Origin: a virus
DNA: 28,218 nucleotides
IMG/VR virus record: IMGVR_UViG_3300044825_001809
Coordinates: 1 to 28,218 of that record
Reading direction: 5' to 3' (one strand)
Made by a program: the position numbers and the translations under genes. The notes under the pieces were generated by a model. It had not been told where the DNA came from and made no database searches. It saw only the letters and a list, made by a program, of their open reading frames with translations. Below are positions 9,541 to 16,963 of this stretch, piece after piece; the stretch's first letter is position 1, and every line of letters begins with the position of its first letter.

Positions 9541-11172
9541 ATGAGCCGTTCCAATAATGTATTCTTGTCACAAGCGCAGTCAGGGCGTTTAAACCCTGAC
9601 TTTCGCGCTGCTGACTTTTCTGGCGGACGTGTCAACGTCCCTGAAGTTATGCAAGCCGCACAAGTTGGTGAGACGCAACTGATTAAATGTCAGAATGTGG
9701 ACGTGACAGGTGGCTCTCTACGTAAGATGAAAGGGTTTACCAAGCAGACCTCAAGCGCTATAACAAACGACGTTACTAATATATGGTATGACACGTTTAC
9801 ACAGAAGACGGTAGTTTCATACGACAACAAGCTTGGAGAGCTCAATGGTGCTGGTACAGCTATCACTCAGTGGGCAGGCGCGACCGGATTCACCACAAAT
9901 GCCATATGGTCATTTTGCCGTTTAAACGACCATATCTTTTGTTTTAGCCCCTTAGACGCCCCTAAGAAATGGGACGGTACAACTTTAACCTCTATCACTT
10001 CACCGCCCGCTACTTGGACGTCAGGTAACTACCCTAAGTTTGGGGTTACTTGGATGGGGCGTGTGTTCGCTGTTCAAGACAACAGCGATATCCTTTACTA
10101 CAGTGACTTGTTTGACGGTGACGTTTGGACGGCTGGTACTGCTGCGGACGCAGCAGGAGCTATGACCATTGGTAACGATGGAATCCCTATTACCGCACTT
10201 ATACCTTTAGACCACGGTCTTCTTATTTTTAAAGAAACAGGCTTGTACTATTTAGCTGGGAGTTATTCGTACAGCACAACACACAAAGAAGCGCAGTTTG
10301 ACCATACAACATTTGACTGGCAGATGGTATCTGCTGAGGTTGGATGCGTAGGTTGGAGAGCTGCTATTGCAGTAAACCAAGCAGTATACGCTTGGGGTAA
10401 GCAAGGAGTTTATACAGTAACTACATCGGACAATGCGTCTGTTGTAGCTAATGTAACTAACGTAGGCTTACCTATTATGAGCGACGTTAAACGTGTAACT
10501 ACTTTGTACGACGACGTTTGCGCTGTTCACTATTCAGATCGTGGTCAGATATGGTGGGGTGTATCTGCTGTAGATACTACGAAAATAGACACGATTCACT
10601 GTTATGACTATTTGAATGTTAAATCAGGTCAGCCGGGAGGGTGGATGCTCCGCAAAGGGTACACCCACCGCTGCATGGCAAATACGCGCATAGGTGGCCG
10701 CCAAGAAATACTCAGCGGTGGTTATTCTGGTAATGGCTACTTATTTCTACAGAACGATTCTAATAACTTTGACGGCGCCGCTATAGAGTGCATCGTGTGG
10801 ACTGCGTGGTTCCCGCTAGGACTAGCCGCACGCGGAAAACCAAATTTTATGACTATCTTCTTAGGGCCGCAACCCAGAGGTACGCTGTCTCACACTTACG
10901 CTTTTGATTTCGCCACAGATTACTATGAGTCCAACAGTATTAACCCACCTGACGCTGATTCTACATGGAACTCCACAGCGTCCTCCACTTACGGTGCTAC
11001 TTACGGCTCTGGGTCTACAGGGACGTACACAACAGGGCAACCATTCTTTGAAGAATTTAGGCTTTTTGGGAATGGTCGCCGCGTACAGCATCGTTTTTAC
11101 TCGAACGAAGTGGACGCATCGTTTGATATACTAGAAATTGTACACAGCGTTACTAGCTTAGGATATGCGTAA
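9541..11172 (+). CDS. Tail nozzle / tail tubular protein B-like
   Basis: 543 residues, ATGA overlap with the adaptor gene. The sequence has repeated beta-blade signatures seen in podovirus nozzle proteins: GRVFAVQDNSDILYYSDL (about residues 177-194), GLLIFKETGLYYLAG (about 227-241), and aromatic Gly/Trp-rich strands further on. The C-terminal third is Ser/Thr/Gly/Tyr-rich. Length is shorter than T7 gp12 (794) and close to P22-type gp10 (472). The protein would form the distal tail tube below the adaptor. Synteny with the gp11-like gene supports the call. Confidence 0.7.
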   Translation: MSRSNNVFLSQAQSGRLNPDFRAADFSGGRVNVPEVMQAAQVGETQLIKCQNVDVTGGSLRKMKGFTKQTSSAITNDVTNIWYDTFTQKTVVSYDNKLGELNGAGTAITQWAGATGFTTNAIWSFCRLNDHIFCFSPLDAPKKWDGTTLTSITSPPATWTSGNYPKFGVTWMGRVFAVQDNSDILYYSDLFDGDVWTAGTAADAAGAMTIGNDGIPITALIPLDHGLLIFKETGLYYLAGSYSYSTTHKEAQFDHTTFDWQMVSAEVGCVGWRAAIAVNQAVYAWGKQGVYTVTTSDNASVVANVTNVGLPIMSDVKRVTTLYDDVCAVHYSDRGQIWWGVSAVDTTKIDTIHCYDYLNVKSGQPGGWMLRKGYTHRCMANTRIGGRQEILSGGYSGNGYLFLQNDSNNFDGAAIECIVWTAWFPLGLAARGKPNFMTIFLGPQPRGTLSHTYAFDFATDYYESNSINPPDADSTWNSTASSTYGATYGSGSTGTYTTGQPFFEEFRLFGNGRRVQHRFYSNEVDASFDILEIVHSVTSLGYA

Positions 11173-12446
11173 TGGTTATTGCTCTAGTCGACCCATCCGT
11201 TTACGACAACGACGTTAATAACCCCACAGACGGGGAAAAATTACGCACGGATTTAAATAACATTATTACTGAAGTGAATGCGCAAGAAACTGATATTTCA
11301 AATATTTTAACCGCAGCTCTTACGTTAGCTGGGCAGAAGACGTTTTCTTCTAAAGCCATTTTTGAAAAAGGCTTAACGCTAGCACCTGACTCGTCACTAA
11401 CTATTGCTACCGGAAGCATCACGTCGACTGGCAGCATGCACAAAGTTGATACAGAAGCGGCTGCGGCAACAGACGATTTAGACACCATTGTCGCCTCTAC
11501 AACGGGAACCTTACTCTTAATCACTCCAGTAAATGCGAGCCGCAATATTGTTATCCGAAACAATGGTGGTGGGTCTGGTAATATCCGCACCGGTAGTGGT
11601 TCTAGCATTACCCTGTCATCAACGCGACATTATGCAATTCTCTATTACCATGCTGCAGATACACTCTGGTACGTTGTTGCAACCAATGTTTCCTCTGCCA
11701 TCGCCCCTTTACGGTTTAAATCAGGGAAACATCCTTCTTACACTAGCGCAAGCACAGTCACTATCCCTTCCGGCTATTCCATTATGGATAGCACAGGTAC
11801 CACTCTTTTAACCTTTTCCGCAGACCAAGCTGTAGTGCTCTCTGCTTCAGGGGCTAACGGTTTGGATACAGGCGCAGAGGCTTCAAGCACTTGGTACTAT
11901 CTCTACGCCATTTCAGACGGAACCAATATCAGAGGTCTTTGGTCAGTGACCAATGAAGCCGTATCAGGTTCAGTTACCTTACCAAGCGGATACACGCTTA
12001 AAGCGCAGACCCCCTATGTTTGGCGAAATGACGGGTCTTCAAATATTATTCCGGGACGTTATGTAGGCGCAAATAACGCCCCGACGTTTTGGTACAATGT
12101 GGCTTTTCGTGGTGAAGGGCAGACGGGCACCGCAGGTACTACAGAGATTTTAACCAACGGATCTGCAACCACGTTTACTGCCGTGTCAGCAGCTTCGTTT
12201 ATTCCACCGGCTTCTCAATTTGGCTGGTTTTACAATAGTACGGCCGGCTCGCAAAACGGCGTGGGCATTCGGGCAACTGGAGAAAGTCATAACGGCATAG
12301 AAATGTCAGGCACCAACTCAGGAGCAGGACCAGTAACTCCTTGCGCTACGAATAGCAGCCAGTCTATTGACTACCGCCGAGTAGACTCAGGCGCCGCTAA
12401 CGCTTGGATTGCAGTAGCCGGCTTTGAAGTAACGGAGATCCCTTAA
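11172..12446 (+). CDS. Tail fibre / receptor-binding protein candidate
   Basis: 424 residues; the ATG overlaps the preceding stop by one base (TAATG). The N-terminus (about residues 1-60) is helical with Asn/Asp heptads (LRTDLNNIITEVN), a common virion-anchoring coiled coil. The rest is Ser/Thr/Gly/Ala-rich beta structure, as in trimeric fibres. Residues about 340-424 contain Phe/Trp/Tyr and Gly-rich loops that could form the receptor-binding tip. No endosialidase, lyase or pectate-lyase motif was seen. Codon use is more T-ending than in the capsid gene. Confidence 0.65.
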   Translation: MVIALVDPSVYDNDVNNPTDGEKLRTDLNNIITEVNAQETDISNILTAALTLAGQKTFSSKAIFEKGLTLAPDSSLTIATGSITSTGSMHKVDTEAAAATDDLDTIVASTTGTLLLITPVNASRNIVIRNNGGGSGNIRTGSGSSITLSSTRHYAILYYHAADTLWYVVATNVSSAIAPLRFKSGKHPSYTSASTVTIPSGYSIMDSTGTTLLTFSADQAVVLSASGANGLDTGAEASSTWYYLYAISDGTNIRGLWSVTNEAVSGSVTLPSGYTLKAQTPYVWRNDGSSNIIPGRYVGANNAPTFWYNVAFRGEGQTGTAGTTEILTNGSATTFTAVSAASFIPPASQFGWFYNSTAGSQNGVGIRATGESHNGIEMSGTNSGAGPVTPCATNSSQSIDYRRVDSGAANAWIAVAGFEVTEIP

Positions 12447-12784
12447 TGCAGTATCATTACCAACACGTTGATGGGCGGTGGAGCAACCTCGCCGACTACG
12501 CAGAGACTCCAACATGGGCGCCTGAAAAAGGCGGTAGCTGGGTAACTGGAGAACCAGAAGGCCCCATGTGGGTTGAATTAACTCTCAAGGATAAATTTAA
12601 CGCAGCGATTGACGCGCTGCCCACAGAAGTTCAATTGCAAGTTCTCCCGGTCCTTGCCGATGGGCAACTGTACATCGAGACCCAGCGCCACGATCGCCTC
12701 CGCGCTCTAATTAATTCTGTACAATTACCCCATGAACTAGAACCGTTGCGTGCTCAACTACTAGCTATGGTGGAGGAAGCATAA
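12446..12784 (+). CDS. Small protein after the fibre, possible fibre partner
   Basis: 112 residues with a one-base TAATG overlap with the fibre gene, and its own stop overlaps the next ATG (TAATG). The first ~48 residues are Trp-rich (W12, W23, W32, W42) and probably beta; the rest is amphipathic helix (LRALINSVQL). Fibre genes are often followed by a dedicated assembly chaperone, and the coupling would fit, but I recognise no chaperone family. Treat the function as unknown. Confidence 0.55.
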   Translation: MQYHYQHVDGRWSNLADYAETPTWAPEKGGSWVTGEPEGPMWVELTLKDKFNAAIDALPTEVQLQVLPVLADGQLYIETQRHDRLRALINSVQLPHELEPLRAQLLAMVEEA

Positions 12785-13140
12785 TGGAGATGCTGCTGCC
12801 TTGGCTGGCAAAGCTATCGCCAGAATACGCACTGCTTGCGTTTCTGGTCTTTGCTTTTATGTCCACCATGACAGCAATATGGACGGGGGCGCAACAAGCT
12901 ACCCTCAAGGCTTACGACGCGCGTATTGGGACATTAGAGCAGGCGTTGCAAGACGCAAATAAAGCGAAGGAAGCTGAAAAAACGCTACGTCGGGTATGCG
13001 AAGATGCACGTAAATTGCTAGAGATAGCTATCCAAGAACTAAAAACAGAGATCGAAGTTCTAAAACGTAGGCTGACGCACGAACAACGTCGTGTAGCCGC
13101 CTTAGAAGCTAAGCTAAAGCAACACGAGGAGGCTGCATGA
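12784..13140 (+). CDS. Membrane-anchored coiled-coil protein, inner-membrane spanin-like
   Basis: 118 residues. A hydrophobic segment at about 15-37 (YALLAFLVFAFMSTMTAIW) predicts one N-terminal transmembrane helix, followed by an uninterrupted Ala/Glu/Lys/Arg coiled coil to the end. This is the layout of Rz-type inner-membrane spanins. It directly precedes, with a four-base ATGA overlap, the putative cell-wall enzyme, fitting a lysis cassette. No nested Rz1-like lipoprotein frame was seen. A holin-like or structural role is an alternative. Confidence 0.55.
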   Translation: MEMLLPWLAKLSPEYALLAFLVFAFMSTMTAIWTGAQQATLKAYDARIGTLEQALQDANKAKEAEKTLRRVCEDARKLLEIAIQELKTEIEVLKRRLTHEQRRVAALEAKLKQHEEAA

Positions 13141-13610
13141 GCGACATCTCCTACACCGCGTTCTTTGACCGTGATACAACGACCATTGATGGTTGGTTTA
13201 CGATTCAAGAATTTAACCGTAAGACAGGACGTGTCACCAAGTTAATTGACCGTGTTCCGGCGCGTTCTGGGCAAGCTGGCTATACGGATACGGATTGGGT
13301 TACAAGTAAGAGCCCTATCCCTCGTGGTACGCACACGTTGTATACCGAGCCTTTAAACAAAGGTCAGGATGCAGGGGCTACGGGCATTGGGGAATTCTAC
13401 CCCATCGATAATTGTGGTGACCGCGTGTCTATTTGGTCGACCAACCGCCGGAGGCGCCGTCTGCATATTGGTTTACACGAAGAGAACAAATGGAATGGGT
13501 CTGCCGGTTGTGTAGTGATTGTTAAAGATAAAGACTGGGAAAAGGTGAAGCAAATCATTGCTACAATAAGAAAGAATAAAGTTCTGTTCCTCCCCTTACG
13601 CATCGTATAG
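13137..13610 (+). CDS. L,D-transpeptidase-fold (YkuD-like) enzyme, putative endolysin or wall-modifying protein
   Basis: 157 residues, ATGA overlap with the spanin-like gene. Two elements point to the YkuD fold: SPIPRGTHTLY (about residues 59-69), like the entry strand P-x-G-x-Y/F, and the catalytic-type block H110-x-G-L-H114 followed by S122-A-G-C125 (consensus H…S-x-G-C). C125 would be the nucleophile, H110 or H114 the base. No signal peptide is present, so a holin would be needed for release. No lysozyme, amidase or transglycosylase motif was found in the window, so this may be the phage's main wall-active enzyme. The exact activity cannot be told from sequence; related folds also include effectors that cut peptidoglycan. 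Confidence 0.6.
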   Translation: MSDISYTAFFDRDTTTIDGWFTIQEFNRKTGRVTKLIDRVPARSGQAGYTDTDWVTSKSPIPRGTHTLYTEPLNKGQDAGATGIGEFYPIDNCGDRVSIWSTNRRRRRLHIGLHEENKWNGSAGCVVIVKDKDWEKVKQIIATIRKNKVLFLPLRIV

Positions 13611-13618
13611 GAGCCGCC

Positions 13619-13885
13619 ATGCTGTTCGCCTTTAAAGTTGCCTCGTTGTTTAGTAACGTCATCCGCCTTCGTTGGGTGATGAAACTGCTGGAACTGGTTG
13701 CTTCTGTGCTGGATTGTTTACCGTTGTTGCGCGATGGTGTGGAACCCAAAGAGATTGTAGAAGCTCTTCGTCGTGTAAAGCGCAGCTTTTACGACAAGCT
13801 CATGTCTCGGATGTCTGAGGCAGAATTAGTGACGGCTGTTGAAGCCGTGTATACGGTAATCAAAATATTACGGAAAGCGTTTTAA
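13619..13885 (+). CDS. Small amphipathic protein in the lysis region, function unknown
   Basis: 88 residues with GGAG at 13610-13613 ahead of the ATG. Residues 1-37 are hydrophobic with interspersed Lys/Arg (LFAFKVASLFSNVIRLRW), which could be a membrane-associated helix; residues 43-60 and 65-88 are charged amphipathic helices. By position it could be a holin or antiholin-like protein, but no clean pair of transmembrane helices is visible. No family recognised. Confidence 0.5.
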   Translation: MLFAFKVASLFSNVIRLRWVMKLLELVASVLDCLPLLRDGVEPKEIVEALRRVKRSFYDKLMSRMSEAELVTAVEAVYTVIKILRKAF

Positions 13886-13895
13886 GGAGTAACCT

Positions 13896-14348
13896 ATGGC
13901 TAACACAGTTAATGGCTTATCCGCCATTACCCAAAACTCACACCGCGAAGTAGTGGACTTGGAAACAGGTTGCTGCTTTTCTAAGGTGCACCCTAACCAA
14001 GTCATGCGCGCCCGCGTTGCCTTAGACACCGCCGCCGATTTTACCATTGACGACCCTACCGTTGATAACACGTTTGGGTTCAGTTCCTCTCAACGGATCT
14101 ATGTGGTGGGCTACCAAATCAGTACGGTTTTGGCCAACACCATTACGTTTAAGACCAAGACCGGTGTGGCTGCTGCCATCAACTTGATGACGTACAACCT
14201 AGGCGCTACCGCCATTCTGGATTCGCAATCAATGGGCGAACCTACGAACATTGTTACTGACCGTGGGGCAGCTTTATTGGTCAATGCCTCTGGCCCAGCC
14301 ACCATTATTCTTCATTACGTTTTCGCCACACAAGGCACCACCGACTAG
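13896..14348 (+). CDS. Beta-rich small virion-type protein, function unknown
   Basis: 150 residues; AAGGAG at 13884-13889 precedes the ATG. It is rich in Ala, Thr, Val, Ile and Asn, with Cys-Cys at 26-27 (GCCFSK) and alternating hydrophobic residues, predicting a beta-sandwich. General composition resembles the 6882-7322 protein but no clear alignment could be made by eye. C-ending codons are common, as in the capsid gene, suggesting strong expression. A virion surface or tail-associated role is possible. Confidence 0.55.
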   Translation: MANTVNGLSAITQNSHREVVDLETGCCFSKVHPNQVMRARVALDTAADFTIDDPTVDNTFGFSSSQRIYVVGYQISTVLANTITFKTKTGVAAAINLMTYNLGATAILDSQSMGEPTNIVTDRGAALLVNASGPATIILHYVFATQGTTD

Positions 14349-14356
14349 GAGGTCAT

Positions 14357-14512
14357 ATGTCACGTCTCGGTTCCCCTAACGAAGTTTACGTTTACAACGA
14401 AGCGGGTAAACAGGTGTTCGGCCACCCTATGGTGGCGGACGTTAAGCCTGAGCCTGTAGAAGAAGTAGCTCCTGAGCCTGTAGAAGAAGTAAAGCCTAAA
14501 AAGAAAAAATAG
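14357..14512 (+). CDS. 51-residue acidic/basic repeat protein
   Basis: Short gene supported by a perfect AGGAGGT (14347-14353) eight bases from the ATG, overlapping the previous stop. The protein has a globular-looking start (MSRLGSPNEVYVYNEAGK), then two copies of an eight-residue unit PEPVEEVA/K, and ends KPKKKK. The repeat is encoded by two identical 21-base blocks (14447-14467 and 14471-14491). Function unknown; as last gene before the late terminator it may be an accessory virion peptide. Confidence 0.6.
   Translation: MSRLGSPNEVYVYNEAGKQVFGHPMVADVKPEPVEEVAPEPVEEVKPKKKK
14447..14491 (+). repeat. Two identical 21-base direct repeats, period 24
   Basis: The blocks at 14447-14467 and 14471-14491 are identical and sit in frame in the 51-residue gene, encoding the repeated PEPVEEV unit. 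This looks like a recent in-frame duplication. Confidence 0.8.
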
Positions 14513-14539
14513 CCTTAGGGGGCACCGCCCTCGCTCTCT

Positions 14540-14566
14540 GAGCCGTGGAAACACGGCTCTTTGCTA
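14540..14566 (+). terminator. Rho-independent terminator of the late unit
   Basis: A perfect 8-bp stem GAGCCGTG / CACGGCTC (14540-14547, 14552-14559) with a GAAA tetraloop is followed by TTTGCTATTT. It lies just after the last rightward gene and between convergent transcription units. On the opposite strand the hairpin is not followed by a T-run, so it probably stops rightward transcription mainly. A smaller GGGC/GCCC hairpin lies just upstream (about 14519-14530). Confidence 0.8.
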
Positions 14567-14746
14567 TTTCTGCAAGCTGATACATTCCATTGGGCAGGCT
14601 TCGCAGGCCACATAGCAACGAGCGTAGTTCTCTGAAATACGTTCTTGGGTTATCTCGACCGTTGAATCCTGTTTAAAGACCTCTGGGCATAGACCTTCGC
14701 AGATGCCGCAGAGAATACATTGAGCATGGTCTATCTCAACACGCAT
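14564..14746 (-). CDS. Single-cluster [4Fe-4S] ferredoxin, Thermotoga type
   Basis: 60 residues from the ATG at 14746, whose A is shared with the TAA stop of the resolvase gene; an in-frame start 69 bases further up would lie inside that gene. Cysteines are at 10, 13, 16, 20, 44, 48, 51 and 55: C-x2-C-x2-C-x3-CP, then a later C51-P. Length and the first four Cys plus C51-P fit the Thermotoga maritima ferredoxin pattern, where Cys 10, 13, 16 and 51 bind the cluster and Cys 20 and 43 form a disulfide. C48 and C55 are extra. It would carry electrons in the host cytoplasm; the partner enzyme is unknown. It is the last gene of a nuclease/nucleotide operon. Confidence 0.8.
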   Translation of the reverse strand: MRVEIDHAQCILCGICEGLCPEVFKQDSTVEITQERISENYARCYVACEACPMECISLQK

Positions 14747-15171
14747 TAGAACAAATCCACTTCTGGGACAACTTCCGTGATAATAACCACCACCTTTTCC
14801 TGCCCTTCTGCGCAAGGCAGCTTACGGATAGAATCGTGGAACACGCAGCAATCGTCAATGCCAATGGCGTTAAAGATAGCGTCTTTAAGGAGCTTAACGC
14901 GGTTGTCCGAATCCCCAGCGTTCCGATTTGGCTTCCCCGCTTTGGTGTACCAATTAGAGCGGTAGATGTGGATGTACATCTCCACAGCTTCTTGACCGCG
15001 TACGAAAAAGCGGAGAGCATCGGTAGCCTGCTCCTCGTCCATAATATTAGCCACATTCGCTTTGTACCGCTTCGCCTTATCGGTAAGCAGCCTGCGGCCT
15101 CTAACCTCCGCATACGCCTCGTTAAGCGATGGTGGTATGGGAAACACAGGTAATCGGACACTAGCTAGCAT
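14746..15171 (-). CDS. RusA-family Holliday junction resolvase
   Basis: 141 residues from the ATG at 15171, chosen for GGAG six bases upstream and a 7-base overlap with the previous gene; a longer in-frame version would start at 15207. The RusA pattern is present: N-terminal PPSLNEAY (13-20), then GDSDNRVKLLKDAIFNAIG with D87 and D89, and a following DD (106-107). In E. coli RusA three aspartates (70, 72, 91) bind the catalytic metal; D87, D89 and D107 are the likely equivalents here. The enzyme would cut branched replication or recombination intermediates before packaging. It is coupled to the ferredoxin gene downstream by TAATG. Confidence 0.8.
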   Translation of the reverse strand: MLASVRLPVFPIPPSLNEAYAEVRGRRLLTDKAKRYKANVANIMDEEQATDALRFFVRGQEAVEMYIHIYRSNWYTKAGKPNRNAGDSDNRVKLLKDAIFNAIGIDDCCVFHDSIRKLPCAEGQEKVVVIITEVVPEVDLF

Positions 15172-16121
15172 GCTAACTCCTTCGTTGCATAAGGGCACCC
15201 ACCGCATTTAAACCCGCACAGAATAGAATTCTCTGTATAGGGGTCAGAGCCGCAGGCTGGTAAGAAAATCTGGTTGTCTACCATTAAACGAGCCATGTTA
15301 GTACGGTTGATAAACATCTCGCGGAGAGGGTCTGTAATAACAGCCTTAAGTACAGTCTGCCGTTTAATATCCACCAGATGCACATCGCCTTTAATGGCGT
15401 AATCATAGGCCAGTACCTGCGTTAAATGGTTGACTTGCTCTTGTTTGTACTCGGTGTTGGTGTATTTTAACTCATACACTACCTCAGCCTCACCTGTCTT
15501 ACAGTACAGGTCAAAGCGGCCAGAAAGCGTATCCCGTTGTTCAATGACCTTATCATTAACTCGTACCGAGTAGGGCACACCGATAGGCACTTCAAACGCC
15601 TTCTCGGCCTCCACAACGTCCGCATCGCGAATCACTTTGTAATGCGCGTGGAATTCGTCAAAGAACCAGTGCACGGCTTCTAGGGCAATAATAACGGTGT
15701 AGGAAAGCGCTGGCTTCTTCTTATCCTTCGACGGTTGCCCGTTTTTTAGTAACGCTGGCGGCACGAACTCGTACTGAGTCGAGTTAATCGCAGACGAGAG
15801 AAGGTCAATGTCCGCCATAACATCGAGGTCTGTTCCACGGGCTATGAGCGTAATAATACGATCGGTGAGCTCTGGGGTAATACCTGCGCGTGTGTGGTTT
15901 TCTTGATACGAACGTATCAAAGCATTCTTAATATCTTCGCCCGACACGCGCTTGGTTTTGTGCAGAACCTCTGCGGCGTGCTGGATGGCGGTGCCTACAA
16001 TATCGCCCAAGAGCATATTGTAAGACCGCTTACCTTGTTCTTTAAGACCCTTGAACTTTTCAAGGTAGTACTTATACCCACACTTGGATAAGGTGTTTAG
16101 TGCTGAAGCGGAGTGTCTCAT
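15165..16121 (-). CDS. Cas4/RecB-like PD-(D/E)XK nuclease with Fe-S cysteines
   Basis: 318 residues. It begins with the S-x-S-x-L-x-x-(x)-C-…-Y pattern (C14) typical of PDDEXK_1 nucleases. The catalytic set follows: H48, D204 (GRFDLYCK), E217-L-K219, and Q235-x3-Y239. C302, C306 and C309 (CGFKCGGCPY) near the C-terminus, with C14, fit the four-Cys iron-sulfur staple of Cas4 and AddB nucleases. The likely activity is an exonuclease on DNA ends, in phage recombination or host DNA recycling. The ribosome-binding site is AGAAAGAAG just upstream. No CRISPR array is in the window, so a CRISPR role is unsupported. Confidence 0.75.
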   Translation of the reverse strand: MRHSASALNTLSKCGYKYYLEKFKGLKEQGKRSYNMLLGDIVGTAIQHAAEVLHKTKRVSGEDIKNALIRSYQENHTRAGITPELTDRIITLIARGTDLDVMADIDLLSSAINSTQYEFVPPALLKNGQPSKDKKKPALSYTVIIALEAVHWFFDEFHAHYKVIRDADVVEAEKAFEVPIGVPYSVRVNDKVIEQRDTLSGRFDLYCKTGEAEVVYELKYTNTEYKQEQVNHLTQVLAYDYAIKGDVHLVDIKRQTVLKAVITDPLREMFINRTNMARLMVDNQIFLPACGSDPYTENSILCGFKCGGCPYATKELAC

Positions 16122-16132
16122 GGCTTCTTTCT

Positions 16133-16759
16133 CTACATCAATGGTTTAGGTAACAAGTCCTCGGGTTTCCAGTCGTCGCCCGTTGTGTAAGAACACCCCT
16201 CAGTGCTTACTGGTTCAACAGACATAAACGCTACTTGGGTGTACAGTGCACCCCGCTTTAAAATAACACCGGCCCCTAGGTGGTTGGTTAGTTCGATCGC
16301 CAAAGGGCCGTGGTAACCCGGCTTGATTAGACCGGACGACTTGCAAACGTCAATACCCCAACGCTCTGCGGTCGAACGTGTGTACACTTGACCTGCAATA
16401 TCGTTGGCTAACTTGATGCCGTCGCCTGCATGACCAATGGCAAACCCACCGGACTCTAGGATAAACGGGTTCTGGTCAGTGGTCTTAACCAAGTCAGCAA
16501 GGATAAACGGGTGGTCTTGACGGGATGGGTCTACGACATACGGGCTTATTTCAATGTTCAGGGCTTGGCCTAAACGCTGAGGGGCGTAGCGACGTGTGTC
16601 AAAGAACCACAACCAACGACCTAAAGGCAAGTCAATACTAGCGGCGCTCACATGCGCGTCACACCACGCCTTAAACTTACGACTTGTAGAAGGTGGGCAA
16701 CCCACAATCTCAATGCGTTCGTCGGCCAGTGCTTCAATCAGTTGGTTGCGTGTCAGCAT
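16133..16759 (-). CDS. dCTP deaminase-like (dUTPase superfamily) enzyme
   Basis: 208 residues from the ATG at 16759, preceded by AGAAGG; the longer in-frame start at 16828 lies inside the AbrB-like gene. The family signature is clear: S129-T-A-E-R133-W-G135 (aligning with SSLARLG of E. coli Dcd), IKPGYHGPLAIELTN with the catalytic-type Glu at 156. The usual Asp of IDPG is replaced by Lys. It would convert dCTP to dUTP in the cytoplasm as a step towards dTTP; no thymidylate synthase or dUTPase is visible in the window. A bifunctional deaminase/dUTPase is possible. It overlaps the upstream gene by 26 bases. Confidence 0.75.
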   Translation of the reverse strand: MLTRNQLIEALADERIEIVGCPPSTSRKFKAWCDAHVSAASIDLPLGRWLWFFDTRRYAPQRLGQALNIEISPYVVDPSRQDHPFILADLVKTTDQNPFILESGGFAIGHAGDGIKLANDIAGQVYTRSTAERWGIDVCKSSGLIKPGYHGPLAIELTNHLGAGVILKRGALYTQVAFMSVEPVSTEGCSYTTGDDWKPEDLLPKPLM

Positions 16760-16916
16760 GCGCGCCTTCTTTCTGAATATAAATACGATTCGTCTCTTGG
16801 TCGTAATGGTATACAATAGACTCACCACGCGCCACGTTTAAGTGGGTGCAAGCCCATTGCGGGATCCATACTTGACCTGTTGGTCCAATTCGATACGATT
16901 CTTTAGTACGTGCCAT
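16734..16916 (-). CDS. AbrB/SpoVT-like DNA-binding protein
   Basis: 60 residues. The pattern GPTGQVWIPQWA…LNVARGESIVY matches the swapped-hairpin AbrB fold (G-x-V-x-I-P-k, then L-x-(l)-x-x-G-(d/e)-x-(v/i)). A good GGAGG lies upstream of the ATG. As first gene of the leftward operon, beside a promoter with tandem repeats, it is a likely autoregulator and may also control the divergent nuclease gene. An antitoxin (MazE-like) role is less likely because no toxin gene follows. Confidence 0.7.
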   Translation of the reverse strand: MARTKESYRIGPTGQVWIPQWACTHLNVARGESIVYHYDQETNRIYIQKEGAHADTQPTD

Positions 16917-16935
16917 TATAATACCTCCGATTTGT

Positions 16936-16963
16936 AGTATACACGGTATAATATATTAGTCAA
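16936..16963 (-). promoter_or_regulatory. Sigma-70-type leftward promoter
   Basis: On the - strand, TTGACT (16958-16963) and TATACT (16936-16941) are separated by 16 bases. Transcription would begin near 16929 and read the AbrB-like, deaminase, nuclease, resolvase and ferredoxin genes. The -35 box lies inside one unit of the adjoining tandem repeat. Confidence 0.65.

Noticed and set aside
14736-15161. 141-codon - strand frame overlapping the resolvase gene
   Set aside because: The alternative frame contains the full RusA motif set; this one is Arg/Ser/Cys-rich and unlike a protein.
15165-16121. Cas4-like nuclease read as part of a CRISPR system
   Set aside because: No cas1, cas2 or repeat array is present; phage recombination nucleases share this fold.
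16734-16916. AbrB-like protein as an antitoxin
   Set aside because: The next gene is a deaminase-like enzyme, not a toxin, and the promoter context fits an autoregulator better.
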